Of a stretch of DNA of 64,000 nt, positions 17,604-24,619 are shown piece by piece. Positions within the stretch are counted from its first letter, which is position 1, and each line of letters opens with the position of its first letter. The notes beneath the pieces were generated by a model, which saw nothing but the letters and a program-made list of their open reading frames with translations, ran no database searches and was not told the DNA's origin. The DNA is from Rhizobium phaseoli (lineage in GTDB: Bacteria; Pseudomonadota; Alphaproteobacteria; Rhizobiales; Rhizobiaceae), in NCBI RefSeq assembly GCF_003985125.1, contig NZ_ML133568.1, forward strand, positions 369,039 through 433,038, in the 5' to 3' direction. Position numbers and translations under genes: made by a program.

Positions 17604-18635
17604 TCAGCGGCCGCCCTCGATCTTGCGGTGGCGCTGCGCAATCCCGCCTTTGCCATAGGGATAATCGAGCGGCTGCGGCGCGCTGACCTCATTGAGCCTG
17701 GCCATTTCCTCGTTGGAAAGCTCGACCTTCATGGCGCCGAGATTGTCGGCCAGCTGCTCGGGCGTGCGGGCGCCGAGAATGACCGAGGTGACGGCCGGCT
17801 GCGCCGCCGTCCAGGCGAGCGCCACCTGCGCCATGCTGACACCGCGGGCTTCGGCGATTTCCTGCACGGCGCCGATGATCGCCCAGGTGCGTTCCTGGGC
17901 ATTGCGCGGCGCATAGGATTCGCTGCCGCGATTGGGGTTCTCGCCGAGCCGGGTGGCGCCGGTCGGCATCTGGTCGCGCTTGTACTTGCCGGTCAGCCAG
18001 CCGCCGCCGAGCGGCGACCACGGCAACAGGCCCATGCCGGCATCCTGGCAGGCGGCAACGATCTCCAGCTCGATGTCGCGCGCTAGCAGGCTGTATTGCG
18101 GCTGCAGCGTCACCGGCCGCGTATAACCCCGCGCCTTGGCAATCTCCGACGCCTTGGCGATGTGCCAGCCGACATAGTTGGAGAAGCCGTAATAGCCGAT
18201 CTTGCCTGACGAAATCGCATCGTCGAGGAAGCGCAGCGTCTCTTCGATCGGCGTCAGCGCGTCCCAGGCATGCATCTGGTAGAGGTCGATCTGCTCGAGG
18301 CCGAGCCGGCGGAGCGAATCGTCGAGCGCCTGGCCGAGATGCCGGCGCGACAGGCCGATATCGTTGGGGCCGGTGCCCATCGGAAACCGGCCCTTGGTGG
18401 CGACGATCGCCTGGCGGGCCTCGGTCGGGCGCGCCTTCAGCCAGCGTCCGATGATCTCTTCCGATTTGCCGGCGCTGTAGACATCGGCGGTATCGATGAA
18501 ATTGCCGCCCCAGGCAAAGTAATCGTCGAGCAGCTTGTGCGAGGCCGCCTCGTCGGCCTCCGCGCCGAAGGTCATGGTGCCCAGGCAATAGGCGGTAACG
18601 ACGGCCCCGCTGGGACCGAGCTTGCGATAATCCAT
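17604..18635 (-). CDS. Aldo/keto reductase
   Basis: This 343-residue TIM-barrel oxidoreductase has the catalytic tetrad visible as D and Y in DTADVYSAGKSEE, K in VATKGRFP and H in QMHAWD. The C-terminal NADPH-binding part includes SVILGARTPEQLADN. It belongs to the group related to YajO/Tas-like reductases acting on aldehydes or sugar aldehydes. The start ATG at 18635 follows AGGAGGAAGAC, and the longer in-frame form upstream lacks a better signal. It stands alone on the minus strand, convergent with minCDE. Confidence 0.88.
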   Translation of the reverse strand: MDYRKLGPSGAVVTAYCLGTMTFGAEADEAASHKLLDDYFAWGGNFIDTADVYSAGKSEEIIGRWLKARPTEARQAIVATKGRFPMGTGPNDIGLSRRHLGQALDDSLRRLGLEQIDLYQMHAWDALTPIEETLRFLDDAISSGKIGYYGFSNYVGWHIAKASEIAKARGYTRPVTLQPQYSLLARDIELEIVAACQDAGMGLLPWSPLGGGWLTGKYKRDQMPTGATRLGENPNRGSESYAPRNAQERTWAIIGAVQEIAEARGVSMAQVALAWTAAQPAVTSVILGARTPEQLADNLGAMKVELSNEEMARLNEVSAPQPLDYPYGKGGIAQRHRKIEGGR

Positions 18636-18860
18636 GTCTTCCTCCTGATGCGGAGGCCCGCAGCCGACGCGCAAAATCGCCGGGGTAGAAGCCGGGGCTT
18701 CCGCAATCCAATGACAATATCGAGCTTGAGGCGGCCTCTGCCGCCGGGTGACGTCTGGCGCCCGGGGCTCATCCAGAGCAGGGGCGAGGGCAGCATAACC
18801 AATCCCGCCTCCGCCACAAGTGGGAAAACATATTCCCGCCCGCCGCGCTAGCGGCGATAG

Positions 18861-20141
18861 TCATGCATTTCTGGAAAACGCGCCGGCAATCAGATCGGCT
18901 GCGGCAACCCCGGTCTCGTAGGCGCCGTGCGCCGTCGAATAACGCGAATGCGAACAGGCTTCGCCGGCAAAGAAGATTCGCCCGTCATGCGGTGCTGCGA
19001 GGACCATACGCTGATCGGAGGCGCCGGGTTCGGCATAGGAATAGGAGCCGCCGATATGGGGTGCGGCGGCCCAGGTCGAAATCGCCGCCAGCGACAATTG
19101 CTTGCGGATATCCGCGCCGAATTGCCCCGCCAGCTCGTCGGCGGCAAAAGCAAAGGCAGCCTCGCTGCCCTCCCGCTCCAGATCGTGCGCGAGGTCGCCG
19201 GCAAAATAGGCTTCGACAACAGCAGCGCCGAGCGGCCGGAGCTGATAGGTGCCGGTTGCACCGCGGCTGATGGCGCCGAGCATATGGGTATCGGCCGGCA
19301 GCGCCTCAGGACGCGCAAGCCCGAGGAAGAGCTTGTCGGCGAGGCCGAGCGGCAAACGGGCGGCCGCCTGCGTTTTATCGGGCAAGGGCGGGTCGAAGGC
19401 GATTTTTTCGGCGGCAAGCATATTCGTCGAAACGGTCACCAGCACGGCGCGGGCACTCAGCACCCCCTGGTTCGTCTCGATGCCGATGCGGCCGGCATCG
19501 CGGTGATCGATGCCCCTGACGTTGACGCCGAGCCTTGCCGGAACCGGCCTGCCATAGAGCGCGATCAAGGTTCCATAACCCTCGCGCACCCGCCAGTCGG
19601 GGCCGGGGCCGGGATCGTATCTGTTGTAATCGGCGACCGACGAGCGTTCCAGTTCGGCACCGGTGATATAGGTGCCGATCGCCCGGATCTGGCCGTTCCA
19701 GGGATTGCCGGGCTCGAGCGCTGCGGCCAGATCCGTATCATCGCCGTCATGGCTGTCGAGCCGTTCGAAATAGGCGCCGATCGCCTCTTGCGCGGCTTGG
19801 GTGTCCGCCTCGTCCCGCTGCAGCCGCCGGCCGCCGTTCCAGGGCGCCGGTGTGCGGTCGACCGTCAATCCGACCTCATCGGCAATCGCCGTCCAGGCAT
19901 TGGTCCGCGCCCCGTGCAGCCAGCCGCAGCCGAGATCGAGCGCGACATCGGATGCTCCCGGCAGCCCGACCGTCCAGGCCCTGCCGCCGAGACGGTCGCC
20001 GGCTTCCAGCAACAGGATGGAAAGCTCCGGACGGATCGCCTGCAGGCGCCGGGCGGCGGCAACGCCGGCGGCGCCACCGCCGATGATCACCACGTCCTTG
20101 TCGGCGCCCTTGTCGGAACCATTGCCGTTGTCACCGGGCAT
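18861..20141 (-). CDS. Flavin monoamine oxidase-like FAD oxidoreductase
   Basis: This 426-residue FAD protein has the ADP-binding motif VVIIGGGAAGVAAARRL followed by LLLEAGDRLGGRAWT, and the C-terminal FAD-binding segment GRIFFAGEACS. This is the plan of the amine-oxidase/polyamine-oxidase family, oxidising primary or secondary amines with O2 to give aldehyde, ammonia and peroxide. Substrate is unknown. The reading frame stays open for another 380 codons upstream, antisense to the exonuclease gene. I place the start at the ATG at 20141, after GGGGAGAAGAC, because the domain begins just after it. Confidence 0.82.
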   Translation of the reverse strand: MPGDNGNGSDKGADKDVVIIGGGAAGVAAARRLQAIRPELSILLLEAGDRLGGRAWTVGLPGASDVALDLGCGWLHGARTNAWTAIADEVGLTVDRTPAPWNGGRRLQRDEADTQAAQEAIGAYFERLDSHDGDDTDLAAALEPGNPWNGQIRAIGTYITGAELERSSVADYNRYDPGPGPDWRVREGYGTLIALYGRPVPARLGVNVRGIDHRDAGRIGIETNQGVLSARAVLVTVSTNMLAAEKIAFDPPLPDKTQAAARLPLGLADKLFLGLARPEALPADTHMLGAISRGATGTYQLRPLGAAVVEAYFAGDLAHDLEREGSEAAFAFAADELAGQFGADIRKQLSLAAISTWAAAPHIGGSYSYAEPGASDQRMVLAAPHDGRIFFAGEACSHSRYSTAHGAYETGVAAADLIAGAFSRNA

Positions 20142-20258
20142 GTCTTCTCCCCTGGCTGCTGACGCCCAGCTAAACTTTCCTGTCCATGAAAGGCAAGGCC
20201 TGGGTATAGCGCCCGGCGGGCGGTGGATTAAACCGCGCCTGCGTGACATATAGCTCCG

Positions 20259-21239
20259 ATGAGCGTGCAGAGAGATTCGCAACTCGACATGTTTGCCAAG
20301 CCGTCGCCGGCGGCGGCGAAGGTGCGCGCTCCATCGCGCCGGCCGCCGTCGCAGCTGGACGCCCGCTCCGATGAAGACATGGCCCGCGCGCTTGAAGAGA
20401 GCGGCAACTACCGCATTCTCAGGAAACTGATCGGCCGTCCGATCGCCTCGGTCAGACGGTCGGAATTTTCGCGGCTCGGCGTCGTTCTCGACACGGAAAC
20501 GACGGGTCTCAACCATCGCAGCGACGAGATCATCGAAATCGGCGCCGTCGCCTTTACATTCGACGACGACGGCGCAATCGGCGATATCGTCGGCATCTAT
20601 GGCGGCCTGCAGCAGCCGTCGCGGCCGATCCCGCCCGAGGTCACCCGGCTGACGGGAATTACCGATGCGATGGTCGAAGGACAGGTGATCGACATCAGAT
20701 CGCTCAGCGCTCTGATCGAACCCGCCGATCTGATCATCGCCCACAATGCCGGTTTCGACCGGCCGTTCTGCGAGGCCTTCTCGTCGCTCTTCACCGGCAA
20801 GGCCTGGGCGTGTTCGGTGGCGGAAATCGACTGGAGCGCGCGTGGCTTCGAGGGCACCAAGCTCGGCTATCTCGTCGGCCAGGCCGGTTATTTCCATGAA
20901 GGCCATCGCGCGGTGGACGACTGCCACGCGCTCTTGGAAATCCTCGACCGCCAGCAAGGCGAGGGTGAAAGCCCCTTTGCCGAGCTCTACCGGGCCAGCC
21001 AGCGCTCGCGCATCCGGATTTTCGCCGAACACAGTCCATTCGAAATGAAGGACCATCTGAAGGCGAGAGGCTATCGCTGGTCTGACGGAAGCGACGGCCG
21101 CCTGAAATCCTGGTGGATCGAAGTCGGCGAAGACGACCTCGACGATGAGCTTTCCTATCTGCGCGCGGAAATCTACAGATGGCGAGAGGCGGACCCGCCA
21201 ACCGTGCGGCTGACGGCCTTCGATCGCTTCAAACCTTGA
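20259..21239 (+). CDS. DEDDh 3'-5' exonuclease (DnaQ-like)
   Basis: This 326-residue protein has an RNase T/DnaQ exonuclease domain. ExoI is LDTETTGLNHRSDEIIEIGA, ExoII is AHNAGFDRPFCE, and ExoIII is HRAVDDCHALLEIL, giving the D-E-D-D-h residues. About 70 N-terminal and 90 C-terminal residues flank the domain. It resembles stand-alone DNA polymerase III epsilon-like exonucleases rather than the replicative DnaQ, which is shorter. It would degrade single-stranded DNA or RNA 3' ends. It is divergent from the amine oxidase gene, with 117 bases between starts. Confidence 0.85.
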   Translation: MSVQRDSQLDMFAKPSPAAAKVRAPSRRPPSQLDARSDEDMARALEESGNYRILRKLIGRPIASVRRSEFSRLGVVLDTETTGLNHRSDEIIEIGAVAFTFDDDGAIGDIVGIYGGLQQPSRPIPPEVTRLTGITDAMVEGQVIDIRSLSALIEPADLIIAHNAGFDRPFCEAFSSLFTGKAWACSVAEIDWSARGFEGTKLGYLVGQAGYFHEGHRAVDDCHALLEILDRQQGEGESPFAELYRASQRSRIRIFAEHSPFEMKDHLKARGYRWSDGSDGRLKSWWIEVGEDDLDDELSYLRAEIYRWREADPPTVRLTAFDRFKP

Positions 21240-21257
21240 CCGCGAAGCGGTTCGGAT

Positions 21258-21283
21258 CCTGAACACCCTGACACGACCCATGC
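21258..21283 (+). promoter_or_regulatory. Candidate RpoH-type promoter for DUF1127/sRNA locus
   Basis: CCTGAA (21258-21263), a 14-base spacer and CCATGC (21278-21283) approximate the heat-shock sigma pattern CTTGAA-N-CCATNT. It lies 135 bases before the DUF1127 start. Related DUF1127/CCUCCUCCC-RNA loci in Rhodobacter are under RpoH-type control, which is why this weak match is listed. Confidence 0.3.
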
Positions 21284-21417
21284 AAACGCCGCATAGGTGC
21301 AGTGATGCATTGGCGCTGCAACAACCGCGGGTCTCATATTATATACAGCGCATCGAAGCGAACGAAGCGCCAAGGACTGGCAGCTAGGCTTCGAAAGCCC
21401 ACGGAAAGGGGATCATC

Positions 21418-21564
21418 ATGAACGTAGCACGCTCTTTCAACAATTGGCGCAAGTACCGTCAGACGGTCGCTGAACTGGGCCGTATGACCACGCGCGAACT
21501 GGACGACCTCGGCATCGGCCGCGGCGAAATTCGCTCTATCGCCCGTGCAGCCATCGGCCGCTAA
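21418..21564 (+). CDS. Small DUF1127 protein
   Basis: This is a 48-residue basic protein, MNVARSFNNWRKYRQTVAEL then GRMTTRELDDLGIGRGEI, matching the DUF1127 pattern (arginine-rich helix followed by L-x-DIGI). The start ATG has GGAAAGGGG upstream. In Rhodobacter the DUF1127 protein CcaF1 binds RNA, affects sRNA maturation and is cotranscribed with CCUCCUCCC-loop sRNAs. The same sRNA type follows here within 165 bases, so a joint RNA-processing role is a reasonable inference. Confidence 0.88.
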   Translation: MNVARSFNNWRKYRQTVAELGRMTTRELDDLGIGRGEIRSIARAAIGR

Positions 21565-21598
21565 CGGCTCGACAGACGACCATCTTCGAGCCTTGCCC

Positions 21599-21625
21599 AG
21601 CGCCTGCTTCTCCCGAGCGGGCGCT
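21599..21625 (+). other. Stem-loop after DUF1127 with CTTCTCCC loop
   Basis: AGCGCCTGCT and AGCGGGCGCT pair over 10 positions (one G-T) around the loop TCTCCCG, followed by TTTGCTTTT. It can act as the terminator of the DUF1127 transcript. Its loop context GCTTCTCCCG is one base change from the CCTCCTCCC-type anti-Shine-Dalgarno loops downstream, so it may instead be a degenerate first unit of that array. Confidence 0.6.
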
Positions 21626-21727
21626 TTGCTTTTGCGGCGTCTGCCAGCCATGAGCATTTCGCATAATGCATGGCTGCCTTGCAAAGAAATGCCTATCGAC
21701 TGGGCAAAAAATAAGTATGATTATTTC

Positions 21728-21881
21728 CATCGAAGCGATGCACCTCCTCCCGCATCTCTTCGATATGCAGGCGCCCATCCTCCTCCCAGGGTCGCCTGCG
21801 GGAACGACAGCACTCCTCCTCCCAGCTGTCGTTCGGTTCTTTTCGAAAGCCTGCCGCACCTCCTCCCGCGGCAGGCTTTTT
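21728..21881 (+). ncRNA. Four-hairpin CCUCCUCCC-loop sRNA array (alpha-r14/cuckoo type)
   Basis: Four consecutive hairpins each present an exact CCTCCTCCC in the loop, at 21743-21751, 21779-21787, 21815-21823 and 21859-21867. The stems are 21728-21767 (imperfect), 21768-21798 (CAGGCG-CCC with GGG-T-CGCCTG), 21802-21834 (a perfect 10-base-pair stem GAACGACAGC/GCTGTCGTTC) and 21846-21880. The last ends in a T-run and acts as terminator. The loop is complementary to the Shine-Dalgarno sequence. This matches the rhizobial alpha-r14/NfeR1 and Rhodobacter CcsR ('cuckoo') RNAs, found beside DUF1127 genes as here. TATGAT at 21716-21721 is a possible -10 box. The array may be processed into separate RNAs. 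Confidence 0.85.
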
Positions 21882-22011
21882 CGTTTTGGCCACCTACAAA
21901 CGGACCGCGCCGCATGCGGCCGCTTGCCATGGTGATGTCCTCCTCTGTTCTCAGTTCTGCTTCAACGCCCCCACGGCCTCGTATCTCGTCGAGCAAGCGC
22001 CGACAAAGCTG

Positions 22012-22040
22012 TTGACACCGAACTTGTCGTACAACTATGT
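22012..22040 (+). promoter_or_regulatory. kduI promoter with FadR/GntR-type operator
   Basis: TTGACA (22012-22017), a 17-base spacer and CTATGT (22035-22040) fit the rhizobial CTTGAC-N17-CTATAT promoter. TTGTCGTACAA at 22024-22034 fits the FadR-subfamily GntR operator TNGTNNNACNA exactly and lies between the two boxes, so binding would block polymerase. The likely repressor is the FCD-domain GntR protein encoded at 23864. The leader to kduI is about 95 bases. Confidence 0.65.
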
Positions 22041-22138
22041 AACCAGACGGATACCACCGCGGCGGAAAACGTCTGAGATGACCCGCTTTCCGCAATAGCG
22101 GCACTGCCTGACGACAATGAAGCTGAAGGAAAATTGAC

Positions 22139-22975
22139 ATGCAGATCGATGTGAGGCACGCCTCCCACCCCGAGGCCGTGCGCGGTTACGACACCGAAAC
22201 GCTGCGGCGTCACTTTCTGGTCGAAACCATCTTCGAAGGCGGCGAGATCCGGCTGACCTATTCCCATTACGACCGCATGGTCATCGGCGGCGCCACTCCG
22301 CTCGGCGCCGGGCTGACGCTGACGGCGCCGACGGCGATCGGCCAGGAAACCTTCCTTGCCGAGCGTGAACTCGGCGCCCTCAACATCGGCGGCGCCGGCC
22401 GCATCATCGTCGACGGCGTAAGCTACGATCTTGCCAAATATGATTGCCTCTACGCCGGCAAGGGCGCCAGGGACATCAGGTTCGAGAGCGCGGATGCCGC
22501 CAATCCGGCCAAGTTCTATCTGGTTTCGACGCCCGCCCATCAGAGGCATCCGACCGTGCTGCTCACCCGCGAAAAGGCCCGCCACCTGACGCCGGGCGAA
22601 GCGGCGACGGCCAACAAGCGGTCGATCTACCAGTTCATCCACCCGGAGGTCTGCCAGTCCTGCCAGCTCACTCTGGGCTTCACCATGATCGAGCCGGGCA
22701 GCGTCTGGAACACCATGCCCGCCCACACGCATGACCGGCGCATGGAAGCCTATCTCTATTTCGATCTCGAAGCCGAGCAGCGCGTCTTCCACTTCATGGG
22801 CGAGCCGCAGCAGACCCGGCACATGCTGGTCGCCAACGAACAGGCGGTCATCTCGCCGCCCTGGTCGATCCATTCCGGCGCCGGCACCAAGAATTACAGC
22901 TTCATCTGGGCGATGGCCGGCGACAACAAGAGCTTCACCGACATGGATCACATCGCCATTGCGGATCTGAGGTGA
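22139..22975 (+). CDS. kduI: 5-dehydro-4-deoxy-D-glucuronate isomerase
   Basis: This 278-residue cupin-fold isomerase has the zinc-binding cluster AHTHDRRMEAYLYF (His, His, Glu), with the fourth ligand in PWSIHSGAG. It converts 5-keto-4-deoxyuronate, released from pectin or other uronic-acid oligomers, to 2,5-diketo-3-deoxygluconate for KduD. The start is preceded by GAAGGAAAATTGAC. The stop overlaps the GTG start of kduD. It is controlled by the promoter/operator at 22012-22040, probably through the GntR protein downstream. Confidence 0.95.
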   Translation: MQIDVRHASHPEAVRGYDTETLRRHFLVETIFEGGEIRLTYSHYDRMVIGGATPLGAGLTLTAPTAIGQETFLAERELGALNIGGAGRIIVDGVSYDLAKYDCLYAGKGARDIRFESADAANPAKFYLVSTPAHQRHPTVLLTREKARHLTPGEAATANKRSIYQFIHPEVCQSCQLTLGFTMIEPGSVWNTMPAHTHDRRMEAYLYFDLEAEQRVFHFMGEPQQTRHMLVANEQAVISPPWSIHSGAGTKNYSFIWAMAGDNKSFTDMDHIAIADLR

Positions 22976-23736
22976 GCGCCGTGGCCATTCCCTTCGACCT
23001 TTCCGGCAGGACGGCCGTCGTCACCGGCGCCAATACCGGCATCGGCCAGGCCATCGCGGCGGCGCTGGCCGGGGCCGGCGCCTCGATCGTCGCCGTCGGG
23101 CGCTCCTCGATGGACGAAACCGAAGCACTGGTGAAGGAAGCGGGCAGCCGCTTCCACGTCATCAAGGCCGATCTCGGCACGATCGAGCCGGTCAAGGAGA
23201 TCGTCGCCGAGGCCATCCAGACTTTCGGCGGCCTCGACATCCTCGTCAACAATGCCGGCATCATCCGCCGTGCCGATGCGCTCGACTTCACCGAAGAAGA
23301 CTGGGACGCAGTGATCGACGTCAACCTGAAGACGGCCTTCTTCCTGTCGCAGGCGGCCGGCCGTCACATGGTCGACAAGGGCAGGGGCAAGATCATCAAC
23401 ATCGCCTCGCTGCTGTCCTTCCAGGGCGGCATCCGCATCCCGTCCTATACCGCCTCGAAAAGCGGCCTTGCCGGCCTGACCAAGCTGCTTGCCTGCGAAT
23501 GGGCCGGCAAGGGCGTCAACGTCAACGCCATCGCGCCGGGTTATTTCGTCACCAACAACACGACGGCGCTGCGCGAGGATCCGGATCGCAATGCCGCTAT
23601 CCTCGCCCGCATTCCGGCCGGGCGCTGGGGGAAGCCTGATGAACTCGGCGGTGCGGCCGTCTTCCTGGCGTCGTCGGCATCCGACTATGTGCATGGCACG
23701 GTGCTGCCCGTCGATGGCGGCTGGCTGGCGCGGTGA
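22972..23736 (+). CDS. kduD: 2-deoxy-D-gluconate 3-dehydrogenase
   Basis: This 254-residue SDR has TGANTGIG, NNAG (VNNAGIIRRAD) and the catalytic YTASK. It reduces 2,5-diketo-3-deoxygluconate to 2-keto-3-deoxygluconate, the step after KduI in uronate degradation. The start is GTG at 22972, overlapping the kduI stop (GTGA). A second GTG at 22981 gives MAIPFDLSGR and is also possible. It is followed 127 bases later by the GntR gene, so kduI-kduD-gntR may form one unit. Confidence 0.92.
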   Translation: MSAVAIPFDLSGRTAVVTGANTGIGQAIAAALAGAGASIVAVGRSSMDETEALVKEAGSRFHVIKADLGTIEPVKEIVAEAIQTFGGLDILVNNAGIIRRADALDFTEEDWDAVIDVNLKTAFFLSQAAGRHMVDKGRGKIINIASLLSFQGGIRIPSYTASKSGLAGLTKLLACEWAGKGVNVNAIAPGYFVTNNTTALREDPDRNAAILARIPAGRWGKPDELGGAAVFLASSASDYVHGTVLPVDGGWLAR

Positions 23737-23863
23737 TCCACCTCGCCGGATGACCGGTATAGAGCTGTCGCGCCGCCCGTCGTTTTGCCTTTCCGGCCGG
23801 CATGCGTTAGCACAGGGGTAGCGGTCGCCGCCGCCACCTCGACAGGCAGGATTTCGATCGGGA

Positions 23864-24610
23864 ATGACGGATAAGGACAACGCGCTCTTCACAACCAATC
23901 GCCAGCCGCCGAACCTGCGCAGCAGCCTTGCCGATACGCTGATGGCGCAGATCGAATCCGGCGACCTGAAGCCCGGCCAGCGCCTGCCGACCGAACAGGC
24001 GATCATGGCCGCGACCGGCGTCAGCCGAACGATCGTGCGCGAGGCGCTCGCCACGCTCCGCGCCAAAGGCCTGATCACCACGCATCAGGGCCTGGGGGCT
24101 TTCGTTTCGAACGATCCCAATCCGCGTTCCTTCTCGATCATTCCCAACGACCTGCAGTCGATCGACGAGGTTCTGCGCGTGCTGGAGCTGCGCATCGGGG
24201 TCGAATATGAAGCCGCCGGTCTTGCCGCGCTGCGGCGCACGCCGGAGGATATCGAGCGCATGCAGGACCGTCTCGATGCCCTCGACACGGCGCTGGAAAA
24301 GGGCGGATACGGCGCGCAGGAGGACTACGCCTTCCATCGGTCGATCCTGGTCGCGACGCAGAATTCCTATTACAGCCGCCTGTTCGACACGTTCGGCGAC
24401 ATCATGGTGCCGCGCCAATGGGCGCGCCTCGACAAGATGACGGCTTTCGAGCGCCAGCGCCATGCCGCCCGCATGCGCCGGGAACACCACGCCATCTTCG
24501 CGGCGATCCGCGACGGCAACGAAGCGGCCGCGCGCCGCGCCATCCGCACCCATCTGTCGAAGAGCGCCGCGCGCTTCGAAGAACTGCGCGACGCGACAGA
24601 GCCATCCTGA
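23864..24610 (+). CDS. GntR-family (FadR/FCD) regulator of the kdu genes
   Basis: This 248-residue protein has an N-terminal winged helix (LRSSLADTLMAQIESGDLKP then GQRLPTEQAIMAATGVSRT) and a C-terminal FCD helical ligand-binding domain (LELRIGVEYEAAGLAALRR and HRSILVATQN, with metal-binding His residues). FCD regulators commonly respond to sugar acids. Its place directly after kduID and the matching TNGTNNNACNA site in the kduI promoter suggest a KdgR-like repressor of uronate catabolism. It is convergent with the large GH94-like gene, 9 bases apart. Confidence 0.85.
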   Translation: MTDKDNALFTTNRQPPNLRSSLADTLMAQIESGDLKPGQRLPTEQAIMAATGVSRTIVREALATLRAKGLITTHQGLGAFVSNDPNPRSFSIIPNDLQSIDEVLRVLELRIGVEYEAAGLAALRRTPEDIERMQDRLDALDTALEKGGYGAQEDYAFHRSILVATQNSYYSRLFDTFGDIMVPRQWARLDKMTAFERQRHAARMRREHHAIFAAIRDGNEAAARRAIRTHLSKSAARFEELRDATEPS

Positions 24611-24619
24611 CCGTCTTCG

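Noticed and set aside
18861..21281. An 806-codon minus-strand frame covering both the amine oxidase and the whole exonuclease gene
   Set aside because: The upstream 380 codons are antisense to a clear DEDDh exonuclease and have no domain content. The true start has a good ribosome-binding site at 20141.
21743..21867. Regularly spaced identical CCTCCTCCC units as a possible CRISPR array
   Set aside because: Units are only 9 bases, each sits in the loop of its own hairpin, and spacing and structure fit an sRNA family instead.
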